A DNA stretch of 64,000 nt. Source: Euptelea pleiosperma. Lineage: Eukaryota > Streptophyta > Magnoliopsida > Ranunculales > Eupteleaceae. The position numbers and the translations under genes are program-made. Positions within the stretch are counted from its first letter, which is position 1; every line of letters begins with the position of its first letter. The stretch covers positions 51,387,393-51,451,392 of the forward strand of contig CM068544.1 in assembly GCA_035048495.1 (NCBI GenBank), read 5' to 3'. The notes beneath the pieces were generated by a model, which was not told the DNA's origin, did no database searches, and saw only the letters and a list, made by a program, of their open reading frames with translations. Shown one piece after another: positions 25,301 through 33,929 of this stretch.

Positions 25301-26740
25301 CATATTTGTACAAGTGGGCATGTCTCTTCTATTATTGTTATTTTATTCTACTCCCACTCCCTCGGAATAACAAAGGAAAAGAAATCCCCTCCAGTCATCA
25401 ATCAAGCAACTAGTCATGTTGCTATACATAATAAAACATGATAAAGTGTTCTTCCATCATTTATCATGTTACAACTTAAACAGTAATTTCAGTGGCATAT
25501 CAGAAGCATGGTACATGAAAAAGAAATCTCCCCACCAGGGAATCATCAAAAGGAATGGAGAAAATGACACCTGAATGGATTATAGAACATTCTTGAATGT
25601 GTGTCGAGGAAATCCACAGGCATACAGAGAGGCCTATAGAATTGATTTTGATCCATTTCATCCAAACTCCCAGAAGCCCCTTTCTCCCTCTGAACCATCC
25701 AATATGATGCACGGCGTTGGTATGGTTTCAGTTCAGGAAGTAAGTCAGGAAGTTCATCATCCAGCGTAGGCTCCCCTCTGTAAGCAAGAAATAATACTAG
25801 TGAAAGAAAAACAAGAATTGGAGGCACTAAAGGTTTAGAACTGGAATTTGAATGACATAAACAAAATTTACTTTGTTAACTGATGAACTCCAAGAAAAAT
25901 AAACAACACTAGAACTCACTTGGATGGCTTGATGGCTTCGTAGAACCCAGCAGCATCAAACCTAGCGCGCTTTCTTGACACAAAGCTGCTGCCTTTCGTC
26001 TCCGTATGTGTATCAAGTTCCACAATCTCTGATTTATTAATTCCATACCTAGCCTCCTGGGTTGTAACTTCAGGTCGCAACCAAGCCATGACACTCAGCA
26101 TACTCTTTTTCCATAGTTGCCTAGTGTTCTCCAAAAGTGACCCGCATGCATCAAAAGCACTCTTAAGTATCTCAACCCTCACCCTAAGAGATGTAACATC
26201 CTCCGAAACTCTAATTTCCGTAACTGGCCTCACCATCATAACCTTCTGGCTAACCAAATGAACAAGACCAGAAACACCCTCATCTGAACCATCAAAAATC
26301 CCAGAAAAAATTACAGATTCCGCCTCCTTATCCTCCAACCTACATGTCTCTAAGAACTCCAAAAAGATACAATCAGTGGAGATCACAGGCCAATGACCCA
26401 ACCTAAGACAACCCCCAAACTCCTCTACATTAAGCAACCGAAACCGAAGAGCAAACTTGGGATCTCGATAACTATCCTCAGTCAATCTGTAACCAGAAAA
26501 CCCTTCTCTGAACCTTGAATCTGTGACAACAACTTCCGCAATATCAAGATGCTCATCCGAAGTCCAACAAGTCCAATCGACTTCCACAAAAAAGGGTTTA
26601 CTAGAATCACCAATTTCTTCTTTATTGTTTGCATCTAAGGCTTCACCACTATTAAGGTTCCCTACATTTCCCTCAGAACTAACAATGTTCTCTAATATCC
26701 CTCCCGACCTATGCGGTCTGGCCTGTTTCCTTCTACCCAT
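4319..26740 (-). CDS. SHPRH: SHPRH-like SNF2/PHD E3 ubiquitin ligase, 3' part off the window
   Basis: Homologue of plant SHPRH (RAD5-like SNF2 ATPase/ubiquitin ligase; in animals it ubiquitinates PCNA in post-replication repair; nuclear). Thirteen coding exons join in frame: 26740-25920, 25777-25571, 24426-24362, 23640-23136, 17689-17489, 16732-16477, 14881-14641, 14554-14385, 14299-13706, 7648-7482, 6238-6022, 5916-5710, 4435-4319. This gives about 1256 residues, against about 1660 usual in plants. Start M-G-R-R-K-Q was chosen because a 5' leader intron ends 2 bases before it. Visible motifs: Walker A D-E-M-G-L-G-K-T (365-372), PHD finger (417-499) inside the ATPase, DEAQ box (619-622), T-G-T-P-I-Q after it, and a Cys-rich C-x2-C pair near the C-terminal helices. 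All junctions are GT-AG and no stop or frameshift was seen. RING and helicase-C exons are missing, presumably left of position 1. Confidence 0.9.
4436..5709. other. Intron 12 of the SHPRH-like gene
   Basis: AT-rich sequence between two confirmed exons. Short open frames occur on both strands but none resembles a known protein. No element ends were recognised. Confidence 0.6.
6022..6238 (-). other. SHPRH: Exon 11 of the SHPRH-like gene: Cys-rich segment
   Basis: Codes the helix L-L-E-I-D-Q-T-M followed by a C-x2-C ... C-x2-C cluster (C-R-N-C-Q and C-V-L-C-E-L-D-E-L-F-Q), likely a small zinc-binding site. The cluster is conserved in plant SHPRH proteins as I recall them. Acceptor AG at 6239-6240, donor GTCAAC. 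Confidence 0.82.
6239..7481. other. Intron 10 of the SHPRH-like gene
   Basis: No coding signal or repeat boundary was seen. The short frames here, up to about 95 codons, have no family resemblance. Confidence 0.6.
7649..10966. other. Left part of intron 9 of the SHPRH-like gene, with element relics
   Basis: At about 8040-8170 and 8300-8440 the sequence resembles parts of the TIR element at 50934-51884 (shared tracts such as ttttgaccagcc and tattatgtataattt). At about 9950-10020 the minus strand gives a weak LINE-like A-R-E-V-W-S-F-F-C. The rest is unassigned. The AT-rich stretch 10310-10960 shows nothing recognisable. Confidence 0.4.
10967..12426 (+). mobile_element. Non-autonomous Helitron A
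   Basis: The 5' end is TCTATATTATTATAAAGCAA. The 3' end has an inverted CACGTG-rich hairpin (about 12386-12419) followed by CTAG at 12423-12426. The element sits between A and T, the Helitron target, and no target duplication is expected. No Rep/helicase is coded. The body carries copies of the fold-back module at about 11160-11480 and 11640-11900, and two direct right-half copies at about 12120-12230 and 12280-12390. It lies in intron 9 of the SHPRH-like gene. Two Helitrons with the same termini are at 29319 and 39105. Confidence 0.78.
12427..13705. other. Right part of intron 9 of the SHPRH-like gene
   Basis: AT-rich, with no coding signal and no element ends recognised. Confidence 0.5.
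14882..16476. other. Intron 6 of the SHPRH-like gene
   Basis: Mostly unassigned. A T-rich run near 15610-15640 followed by sequence that looks like the 3' tail of a minus-strand retroposon may be a LINE or SINE relic. I could not define its ends. Confidence 0.4.
16477..16732 (-). other. SHPRH: Exon 6 of the SHPRH-like gene: DEAQ box
   Basis: Codes L-D-E-A-Q-M-V-E (Walker B, ATP hydrolysis) and then W-C-I-T-G-T-P-I-Q (SNF2 motif III), and ends at D-P-Y-E. Phase 1 at the acceptor and phase 0 at the donor agree with the neighbours. It confirms that lobe 1 of the SNF2 ATPase is intact. Confidence 0.88.
16733..17488. other. Intron 5 of the SHPRH-like gene
   Basis: AT-rich, nothing recognised. 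The plus-strand open frame of 164 codons ending near 17007 overlaps exon 6 in antisense and has no family resemblance. Confidence 0.55.
18052..18465 (+). repeat. 5' LTR of the deleted copia element, carrying a MITE
   Basis: Begins TGTAGGTAG and ends CCACA before the primer site. It is longer than the 3' LTR because of an insertion of about 204 bp at 18234-18437. Confidence 0.82.
18234..18437. mobile_element. Small MITE nested in the copia 5' LTR
   Basis: Flanked by a perfect 7-bp duplication ATTATGA (18227-18233 and 18438-18444). Inside, GACTGCCCTTTTTGAC pairs with GTCAAAAAGGGGAGTGC, and CCACTCCCCTTCTCGGGCG pairs with the CGCCC-AGAAGAGGAGTGG segment near 18380. The 3' LTR has a single ATTATGA at the matching place, which shows the empty site. 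Confidence 0.8.
18560..19549 (+). pseudogene. Copia pol remnant: RT end and RNase H
   Basis: Codes the RT catalytic Y-V-D-D block, G-I-E-V-A followed by a stop, the Y-R-R-L-V-G-K-L-I-Y-L block, and RNase H with S-A-E-A-E-Y and K-H-I-E-I-D. There are at least two in-frame stops and a small duplication (tgatgtacat) near 19078-19090. It cannot make a working polyprotein. Confidence 0.88.
19557..19819 (+). repeat. 3' LTR of the deleted copia element
   Basis: Begins TGTTAGTAG after the polypurine tract and ends AACACTACA. It contains a (TC)n run and CTT-rich tracts that differ in length from the 5' LTR. Confidence 0.82.
20330..21916. mobile_element. LINE with 5' inversion (twin-priming structure)
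   Basis: At 21640-20330 the minus strand codes plant LINE RT C-terminal blocks (N-L-T-K-S-K, L-P-I-T-Y-F-G, S-L-P-L-Y-Y-M-S-L-F) and the zinc-binding end domain (W-R-S-K-I-P-P-K-V). At about 21640-21916 the plus strand looks like a LINE 3' untranslated tail ending TTACTG followed by A's. Both sides are flanked by the same 19-bp sequence aaaaaaaataacaactttt (20311-20329 and about 21917-21935), a likely target duplication. The two halves in opposite directions between one duplication are the mark of twin priming. There are stops and frameshifts in the coding half. Confidence 0.7.
21936..23135. other. Rest of intron 4 of the SHPRH-like gene
   Basis: No gene. At about 22390-22500 a short repeat of GAGGCTTAAGCC-type words in both directions forms a small inverted structure. 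The rest is AT-rich and unassigned. Confidence 0.45.
23136..23640 (-). other. SHPRH: Exon 4 of the SHPRH-like gene: Walker A and PHD finger
   Basis: This 505-nt exon starts with the second and third bases of the Asp codon of D-E-M-G-L-G-K-T, the ATP-binding loop. About 45 residues later comes a complete C4HC3 PHD finger: C417, C419, C435, C438, H443, C446, C496, C499. The exon then returns to the ATPase core with L-I-V-C-P-A-P-I-L, motif Ia. The zinc finger therefore interrupts the ATPase lobe, as is known for SHPRH. In this family the PHD is thought to read histone tails. Confidence 0.9.
23980..24205 (+). repeat. Two tandem RTE-LINE 3' tails
   Basis: Two copies of a unit of about 110 bp (gatatagctctaaacaaag ... 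aaacatttgggacaagg) each end in a (GAT)n run. The unit is the typical 3' end of plant RTE-type LINEs, and the minus-strand RTE LINE at 54404 ends with the same words. No coding part is attached. Confidence 0.65.
24362..24426 (-). other. SHPRH: Exon 3 of the SHPRH-like gene: 65-nt micro-exon
   Basis: A short exon coding S-G-N-I-S-L-H-P-E, a run of five Ser, then Y-V-S-G-G-I-L-A, which joins in frame to D-E-M-G-L-G-K-T of the next exon. It has an AG acceptor at the right end and a GTAAG donor at the left. The Ser run coincides with a (GAT)n tract in the plus strand and may vary in length. Confidence 0.85.
24427..25570. other. Intron 2 of the SHPRH-like gene
   Basis: No coding signal or element ends recognised. 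Confidence 0.5.
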
Positions 26741-27430
26741 CACTACAGGCACAGAATTTAAACACAAAATTAAAAATTACTCAGAATTTCACCAAACCTA
26801 TATTGGAAAGTTGATAACCAATAAAAATAATGTTTACAAGTAACTGAATTTCGCCGAATTAACACGTATGTAAACTCAGGGATTGATTCTTTACAAAATT
26901 TAAAACGAAATAATAAAAAAATCGGATCCATGCAGCTGGAGATCAACAGTTACAGTTAATTTTATCCCATTTAGACTGTAGAAACTGTTTTTTTTCCTCA
27001 AAATTCAACGCACGAACTAAACAAGATTCCACGAATTAACAGATATTTAGAGAAAATTTCACAGCACATCTTCCGAATTTGGTACAAAGGCGACTAAGTG
27101 GAAATTAGAAATCGAAAATTGATCAAAAATTGGGTCAGGTTTTAAGGAATTATCATAAAAATTATCCACAGAGAGATGAGAGAGTGGAACAAATTAAACT
27201 GGACATACGAATACAACGAACTAGAAGAGAGGTTTTTAGAAAAGGCGGAGTCTTTTGATTCTAACCTGAAAGATCGAGTAGTTTTGACTTTTGACGATAG
27301 GTTTTCGGAGCTTGACGTGAGAGATTAATCCAAATATTTCCTCTAAAATGGAATTTCAGATGGAGAAAGAAGGAGCTTCGGATAGATTTCTTCTGGTTTC
27401 TGGGAGGTTTTAGGTGGTGTTTATGGACTT
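26741..27430 (-). promoter_or_regulatory. 5' leader with intron and likely start region of the SHPRH-like gene
   Basis: On the minus strand CTTTCAG|GTTAGAATC (donor after 27266) and GCCTGTAG|TG-ATG (acceptor before 26742) define an intron of about 523 bp in the 5' untranslated region, ending two bases before the start codon. The first leader exon would lie above 27266 and transcription probably starts near 27400. No clear TATA box was identified. Confidence 0.6.
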
Positions 27431-27522
27431 CGGTGCGAAGCCAATATATACCCAGGTGTTCAAAAAATAAGGGTAATTTGGTCATTCTGACCAAAAAGGG
27501 CATTTTGTTAGGAAAAAGATTG

Positions 27523-27880
27523 AACAAGGTATGCCTGAAACTTTTCCAAATGCGGAAGCACGATTTTTGTTACTCACCGCTGTCATCAGGGACCGCTGAC
27601 CGCATGGATGTTTATCCCACCCCTTGGTGGATACGGAGATCAAAATCACCCTGATTAGTAATCTCTAACCACTAGATTTTGGTACTTTTTAAGATGTGCT
27701 CTTATGGCCGTTGAATTTAACCATTTTTTGAGTAATAAAATCAACGGCTAAAAATATAAACAAAATGATTTTTGGTGTGAATGGGGTGGGCTAAACATCC
27801 ATAGGGTCACTGGGCCAAATGGCAGCGGTGAGTAACAAAAATACGCTCTGGCATTTCAAAAATCTCAGGTATACCTTGTT
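27523..27880. mobile_element. Fold-back element 1 (AACAAGGTAT ends)
   Basis: Long inverted repeat. The left arm begins AACAAGGTATGCCTGAAAC and the right arm ends with the complement ...TCAGGTATACCTTGTT. Each arm, about 100-150 bp, also carries the module with CATGGATGTTT..CCACCCCTTGG. No coding capacity. It lies just upstream of the SHPRH-like gene, within about 100 bp of the probable transcription start. Confidence 0.75.
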
Positions 27881-27951
27881 ACATCTGACCCTTTTAGTTA
27901 TTGAAAGAGGAAACTAGCAAGTAGCAAGTAGTTTTTTTTGGGTTATAATAT

Positions 27952-28322
27952 AACAAGGTATACCTGAGATCTTTTCAAATAAGGAAGCGGCATTTTTGGT
28001 AGTCACCGCTGCCATCTGGGCAAACTGACCGTATGGATGTTTAGCCCACCCCTTAGTAGACATTCATACCAAAAATCAGCTTGTTTGATGATTTTTACCC
28101 GCTGGTTTTAGTACTAAAAACAATGGTTGCATTCAACGGCTATAAGAATACCTCAAAAAGGGCTAAAATCTAATGGTTGTATATTACCAATCAGGGTGAT
28201 TTTTGGTGTGTATATCCACCAAGGGGTGAGATAAACATCCATGCAGGAAGTCGGTCCAGATGACAGTGGCAAGTAACAAAACCGTGTTTCCGCATTTGAA
28301 AAAGTTTCAAGCATATCTTGTT
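27952..28322. mobile_element. Fold-back element 2 (AACAAGGTAT ends)
   Basis: Close relative of the element at 27523. The left arm starts AACAAGGTATACCTGAGA and the right arm ends ...AAGCATATCTTGTT. The 70-bp spacer between the two is unrelated. The arms differ at several places, so the copies are not recent. Confidence 0.72.
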
Positions 28323-28530
28323 ACATCTTTTTCCTTTTTTTTTAAATCAAGATAGCAAGTAGCCTACATATCGAAAAAAAACAGCCAGATTGGTAGTTTA
28401 CAGCCGTTGATTCAAGGGTGATATCTAGCCGTTAGATTCAACTTTTTTTAAGGTACTGGATCCCAACGAATACAGATCACTAATCCGGGGGATTTTCTGT
28501 GGATAGTAGAACTTTGATGACCACGGTATG

Positions 28531-28804
28531 AGCCGCGTAGCAGACTTTTACAGCACTGGCCGCATGGATGTTTGGCCTATCCCTAGGTGGACCTACATCC
28601 CAAAATTCAGCTTGGTTAGTAATTTTAAAACTTTTTGTACCCCAAGTAATACTCGAATTCCACGGATAAAAATCAACCAATGAAAACAACTCCAATCCAA
28701 TGCTTAGAAATCACTAATCAGGTTAAATTTTTGTATGTAGGTCCACCTAGAGTTGGGCCAAACATCCATACAGTCAGCGATCTTTAAGAGTATGCAACGT
28801 GGCT
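28531..28804. mobile_element. Fold-back module copy, about 270 bp
   Basis: Left arm ATGGATGTTTGGCCTATCC ... GGTGGACC, right arm GGTCCACCTAG ... GGCCAAACATCCAT, and outer ends related to CCACGTGGC. The arms are nearly complementary around a short centre. Confidence 0.7.
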
Positions 28805-28874
28805 CATAATCCGTCACCAAAGTTTTACTCTTCTTCTGGGTATGTCCACAAGGATGGGGGAGTACATGCATGAG

Positions 28875-29017
28875 GAGAATTTTTTTGAAGCCGTGGGATT
28901 TTTTAAGCAGCACCAATGATCTGCCACACATACCCATGTTACTTTTAAAAAAGTGAAAAAACCTGGGCATTTGTGACATGCAATCATTGGGCGCATGATG
29001 GCGGCTTCAAAAATCTC
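28875..29017. repeat. Short fold-back, first of a pair
   Basis: Ends GAGAATTTTTTTGAAGCC and GGCTTCAAAAATCTC are inverted, and inner words with CCAATGAT/ATCATTGG also pair imperfectly. Related to the next one at 29088. Confidence 0.65.
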
Positions 29018-29087
29018 GCCCCTTCAAAAAATTTCATGGGTCAGTGAGCCAGAGAGACTGCTCCTCAATATATAAATCAACCAGAGG

Positions 29088-29235
29088 AAATTTTTGAAGC
29101 CGCGATCATGTGCCCAATGATTGTGCGCTACATATACTCAGGGTTTAGGATTTTGTTTTAAAAAACTTTTTAAGAAGTGACTCCAGGTATATGTAGCGTG
29201 ATCATTGGGCACATGATTGCCACTTCAAAAAATTT
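29088..29235. repeat. Short fold-back, second of a pair
   Basis: Arms of about 55 bp: AAATTTTTGAAGCC ... GATCATGTGCCCAATGAT pairs with ATCATTGGGCACATGAT ... CTTCAAAAAATTT. It shares the outer words with the fold-back at 28875. Confidence 0.7.
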
Positions 29236-29318
29236 CTCAATCAATGAAGGCATGGGCACCTGAAAATGCCGCGCTTTTTAATTACGCCCATTGACTGATG
29301 TTTAGCGGCTACAAATCA

Positions 29319-30199
29319 CTAGGGGAATGCCCCGTGCGATGCATGTGCACCTTACACGTGGCACACTCATGGAGATTACTGACTGTATCGATGTTTGGGC
29401 CATCCCTAGGTGGACCTATTTGCAAAAAATCAGCCTTATTAGTGGGTTTTTTCAAGGTTTCAAGGAGGCCGTTTTAATGGTTAAACGGACTAGGGGCGTT
29501 ACCGTTTAAACGCCTATTAAAACGGATTGAAACGGCCAGGGGTAAAAATGGAATCAAACAGGTTTTAACAATTTTAACGGAAAAAAAAACAGAAAAAATG
29601 GCCCTGAAATTCAAATTTTGAAATTTGAAAAAAAAAAAAAAATGGATTTTAACAGAAATTAAACGGATTTTAACGGGTTTAATGGCCATTTTTTTACAAC
29701 ATTTTTCAGAATTAAACGGCTGTTTAAACGATTTTAATAGCTGTTAAAACAAAATAAATGGCCGTTTTTTTTTCAAAACCAATAAAACGTGTTTAAACGG
29801 TTTTAACGGAAACGGGCTTGGGGCGTTACCGTTTAAACGGCCGTTTTTAAAACTATGATTCTTTTTTTTAAGGATTTGATTGGAGTTGTTTTCATGGGTT
29901 GACTTTTAACCATAGATTTCAAGCATTATTTGGGGTACTCAGATCTAAAGGTTTAAAATCGCTAATCAGATTGTTATTTGGTATATAAGTCCACCTAAGA
30001 ACGAGACAAACATCCATAGCGTTAGTGGTCTCTAAGAGTGTACCAAGTGGCTTATACTATTGTCCTTGGACGTGAGCGTGCCAACAACCTGATCTATGAG
30101 GGGCATTTAACTAGCAAAGGTTTTACCTTTGAAAGTAGAGAGGCCTTTAATTGCGTCACATGGGTGGCAACCCAAGTTGTTGCTTTATAATACTATAGA
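29319..30199 (-). mobile_element. Non-autonomous Helitron B
   Basis: On the minus strand it starts TCTATAGTATTATAAAGCAAC (30199 downward) and ends with a GC-rich hairpin GCATCGCACGGGGC followed by CTAG (29322-29319). It is placed between A and T. The body holds the fold-back module, interrupted by a TTTAAACGG-rich insertion (29453-29862). No coding capacity. Its termini match Helitrons A and C. Confidence 0.75.
29453..29862. repeat. TTTAAACGG-rich insertion inside Helitron B
   Basis: About 410 bp made of many copies of AAACGG, GTTTAAAC and TTTTAACGG, with a direct repeat GGGGCGTTACCGTTTAAACG near both ends (about 29494 and 29821). The outer ends GGCCGTTTTAA and related AAACGGCCGTTTTTAAAAC are partly palindromic. 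Probably a separate element of unknown class. Confidence 0.55.
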
Positions 30200-30518
30200 T
30201 AGATAGATTAATCAAACTGATTTTTTGTGTGGAACCATTTAGGGGTGGGCCAAACATTGTTGAGTGGGCCCGAAAAATAGTATGCTATGTGGCATTTTTA
30301 GAGGGACACTTTTTCAGGATCAACCAAATTTTATGGCAGGGGCGGGCATCAACCTTGATGGCCTTCTCAAGCCAACACGGTGGGACCTCGTGAAGTGTTT
30401 GTTTGCTGCATCAGCGTCACTGTCGTCGTCAATAGTGCTTCATCCCAGCTATTTGGGGATGAACATAAACCATGTCCAACCATTCAATTAATTTTGTTAA
30501 AGCATGCCTCTATCTCAT

Positions 30519-30685
30519 GTTCTCATCATTTTTCATGGGCCGTGGGAATTTGAGCATTATTTGGGTTACAAGATCAAAAGGTTTGAAATCACTAACCAGA
30601 CTGATTTTTTAATTTCTACGTCCACCTAGAGAATAGCCAAAACATCCACGTGGTCAGCGTTCTCTAAAAAATGTGCCATTTGACT
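30519..30685. repeat. Half copy of the fold-back module
   Basis: Only the right arm is present: GAAATCACTAACCAGACTGATTTTTT-like sequence, GTCCACCTAGAG, and AACATCCACGTGGTCAG. A further partial arm is at about 30210-30270 in the same direction. Confidence 0.55.
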
Positions 30686-30839
30686 TGGTGATTTGCGTTT
30701 ATGTAACATTTCTTTTCCACCGAATATATCCCTCAAAATGTTTTCAAATGACAATACTGCCCTTGAAGATAGATAAAACCTACTTCATGAATCTCTTTTA
30801 CACAATTACAAAAAAATAAAAAAAAGAATATCTTTTACA

Positions 30840-32030
30840 CGGTCTCCTCCTCTTAAACTTCAACGAAGAATCAGAGCATCCCGACTTCGATCTCGACGGT
30901 CACAGGTACGTGATCCAGCTCAGCTCCTCCTCTTCTCTCTTCCCTTCTTCAAGAAACCCTAACGTTAGGGCTTAAGAAAACCCCTAGATTATCTCCACCA
31001 AACCCTAACGTTATATATTGAAACAGATTTGCATAATCAATGTGGCGTTTGTTTTCATTCTCCTTCCCTAATAGGACTTCAATATCCATGATAATCAACT
31101 AATGATGGAAGCATCCCTCTATCTTTGGCGAACTTATCATTGTTTTGATACTTGAGTGTAATCAATGGTGAATGTCTGGATAATGTTTGTTAATTAGATG
31201 GTAATTGGAAAGTTTGCTTCATTTCCACAACAAATGTTTCTAAAATAGCTGGTTTTATGGTGTATTTCCTATCTCCATGTTGACAAACTACTCACCTTTC
31301 TTATTCTAATTTCTTGTCTAACTTTTAATTTTAATTCAAAACTCAATACCCATCTTGAATCCCATATTTTTTTGTTGTGTTGCTGTTAATTTCTAATGCA
31401 ATTAGATTTTTGGGATTTTGTTTCTCTTATCATCTTTTATTATATAGTCGAATGGCGAAGTGGGATTTATGTTACTGACCTTAGTTGGAATAAGGTGTAG
31501 ATGGTAGATTATGATGGTGTTTCTCTTATCTTCTTCAGTGAAGATTTGAGGCACTTGTTATTCAAAAACAGGGTTGGATTCATCTACTTTTGAGGCAACT
31601 TTCTTTCGAGATATTTTGGATAACACCCAACATGGTTGCATTCATTTACTTGGACTAACCAACTTCAAGAGAAATGCTATCCTATATGAAACCATTCATA
31701 ATTTTTTTTATCATTGGGTATGAATTTTGGGTGATCCCACATAGTGATATGCATGTAGAAGTGGTGGATGGGTGTCTTTCTCTGGTAGGCCATTATTATG
31801 ATGAACATATTGGTATGGGGTTAATGAAAGATTTTGTGTAAAGTATTCTTAGACAAATCAGTTCACAATTAGAGGGCTGCTTTCAGCATGTTCTGTTACC
31901 AACTCACAATGAGTTATTGCTGGACTCTAGCATACAGTTTTCATTTCTGCTGAAGGTGATGTGTATACATTTGGAGGCAATCGGATTGGGCAGTTAGGAA
32001 CTAGTTCAGATCAGGCTGAGGTACCCCTAT
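30840..32030 (+). pseudogene. RCC1-repeat gene relic
   Basis: At about 31932-32020, between an AG and a GAG|GTACCC donor-like site, the plus strand codes H-T-V-F-I-S-A-E-G-D-V-Y-T-F-G-G-N followed by G-Q-L-G-T-S-S-D-Q-A-E. This is a clear RCC1 blade of the UVR8/RUG3 type. Upstream at 30850-30960 the sequence resembles a 5' leader (repeated aaaccctaacg; donor-like CACAG|GTACGT). No other blades were found, so this is a single-exon relic of a gene that normally has about seven blades. The link between the leader-like part and the exon is inference. Confidence 0.5.
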
Positions 32031-32157
32031 TAATGAACTCTATATTTTTCAGAGAGAAAAGAAATAACAAGAGGAAAGTGAGGTACCTGTTGGTGAGCCG
32101 CATGTGTACCATTGGCATAGTTGTACACATGACACATGCAGCGAGAGGAACTACAAA

Positions 32158-32390
32158 TACCCACCTAGCCTGATTGGTGATTTCTAAACGCTAGATTGAA
32201 GTCATTTTCATAGGTTAATTATAACCATGAAATTTGAGAATTACTGAGCATTATTTGTGGTACAAATATCCAAAGGTTCGAAATCGCTAGTCATGCTGTT
32301 TTTTGGTATGTAGGTTCACCTCGGATGGACCAAACATCCATACGGTCATTGTCCTTTATGAGTGTGCCACATGGCTCATATTGTGGTTTG
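32158..32390. repeat. Fold-back module copy
   Basis: The left arm is weak (CCTGATTGGTGATTTCTAA). The right arm is clear (GTAGGTTCACCTCGGATGG, AACATCCATACGGTCA, then GTGCCACATGGC). Confidence 0.55.
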
Positions 32391-33616
32391 TCACTCGTAA
32401 TCTAAAGGCCTTTCCAAGCAATGGTTTAGTAAGGAAGGGTTGAAGAATTACTTGCCTACTGAGTTTTAGGCCAGGACACAAAATGAGCAAAAAGAGAGGA
32501 AAGTAGTTTGGTTCTATTTTTTTTCCTTTCCTCAAAGTATGAGTATTTGGAATATATGTGGAATAATCAGAAAATTTTAATTATATCTATAAAAACAAGG
32601 AGAATTTGCTTTATATTATTAACATCGTAGATGATCTATAGTCGAGTACAATTACAGTGATCTATGTGCCGGATATGAAAAATGGATGATCACTACCATT
32701 TGATCTAGAAACTTTTGAAAAATGGATGATCATGATTACTTGGGTTTGGCTCTTAGGAGGATGTTGGACAGATTTTTAAAGAAAAAAGGAGTCTTGAAGA
32801 ATGAAGGAACTTCTCTAGTTCAGCTAGTAGATGAACTTAAATCTTTTGTCCTCTATTGTATCACAAAGAACTAAATTGTATTTCTGACAAGTATTAGTGC
32901 ATGTGTTAGTATAAATATTTGTTCTACTTTATAATTGTGCTGCTTTTAGAACTTATCTAATGGTTTCTTAAATTTTTGAGATTTTATGTTCTTTTGCATA
33001 AGGATGGCACAAACTGGGGATGCTGGTAGGCAAGTTGAGGTAATCCAGTAGATAAAAAGCTCTTTATAGATCCTTAGCTCCAAGAAGCAAGTAATGGAGG
33101 AAGAGCGGGAGGAAAATTGAAGCCCTCTTGTTGGACTAGAATTAAAGAAGAATTGAAGAAGCAACTTGAAATTTTTTTTACCCTAGATTCCCAGAAACAA
33201 TTGAATAATACTTGGGACTATGAAAATGTTATAAGGGCAAATATGTCAAATAGTTAATTTTTAGACATTCTGATTTATGTTTACCAAACAGACTTAACAC
33301 TTAATTTTCAGATATCAGGACCTTTTTAACCAGTTTACCAAACAGACTTAACACTTAAACTTCAGTACTTTATATTCAGCACTTTAAGCTTTCAGCACTT
33401 AATTCAGATTTCAATGATAAGTTTTCAGTTTAACAAACGCACCCTTAGATTGCGGGCGGGGCGGTCATGTAAGTTTTAGTCACGCAGTAGGAAACTCGTT
33501 CAACGGCTTCAATAAAAAAGAAGAGAAAAAAAATCGAGAATTCCCTAGTCCCTTCCATCCCCAAAACCATTCTACCCTCAACCCTATCTTCAAACTTCTC
33601 TTTCTCCTCTTCCTCC
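32391..33616. other. Unassigned stretch with a MITE-like tail
   Basis: No gene. At about 33270-33447 repeated words such as accaaacagacttaacacttaa and a right end ...AACAAACGCACCCTTAG look like a hAT- or Harbinger-type MITE. Its left end is not clear. Confidence 0.4.
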
Positions 33617-33915
33617 TCTTTTCTCTGCCTCATCGAGGCCTCTCCGATTCACCACCTCGACCATCTTCGCCACTATTTTCATTGGGACCAAGCTCTTCGA
33701 ATCCACCTTCTCTCACCTAGAATCCGCTGGAGAACTCCAAACAACCACTGTCTCCGACCTTACAAAAGGCAAAAAAGTCATCTTCTTTGTCGTTCCCGGC
33801 GCCTTCACCCCTACTTGCTCTTCGAAACACTTCCCGGGGTTTGTTGAGAATTCCGGCGAATTGAAGGCACAGGAGATTGGGCGTCTCCATTGCCAAGTAA
33901 CAAAAAGGTATGATT
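33617..33915 (+). pseudogene. Type II peroxiredoxin (PRXIIE-like) fragment
   Basis: From about 33630 the plus strand codes R-F-T-T-S-T-I-F-A-T-I-F-I-G-T-K-L-F-E-S-like sequence. Then come D-L-T-K-G-K-K-V-I-F-F and the peroxidatic-Cys motif P-G-A-F-T-P-T-C-S, then F-V-E-N-S-G-E-L-K-A. This matches the first half of chloroplast peroxiredoxin IIE, a thioredoxin/glutaredoxin-dependent peroxide reductase. There is no start codon in this frame, and after K-A the expected C-I-S-V-N-D-A-F block is replaced by unrelated residues and a stop at about 33930. It is most likely a broken gene copy. I cannot exclude a functional exon with a donor at AAAAAG|GTATGA, but no further exon was found. Confidence 0.65.
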
Positions 33916-33929
33916 TTCTTTGATTCTTT

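Noticed and set aside
33445..33633. Minus-strand Glu/Lys-rich frame of 62 codons
   Set aside because: Antisense to CT-rich sequence just upstream of the peroxiredoxin relic. Low complexity only.
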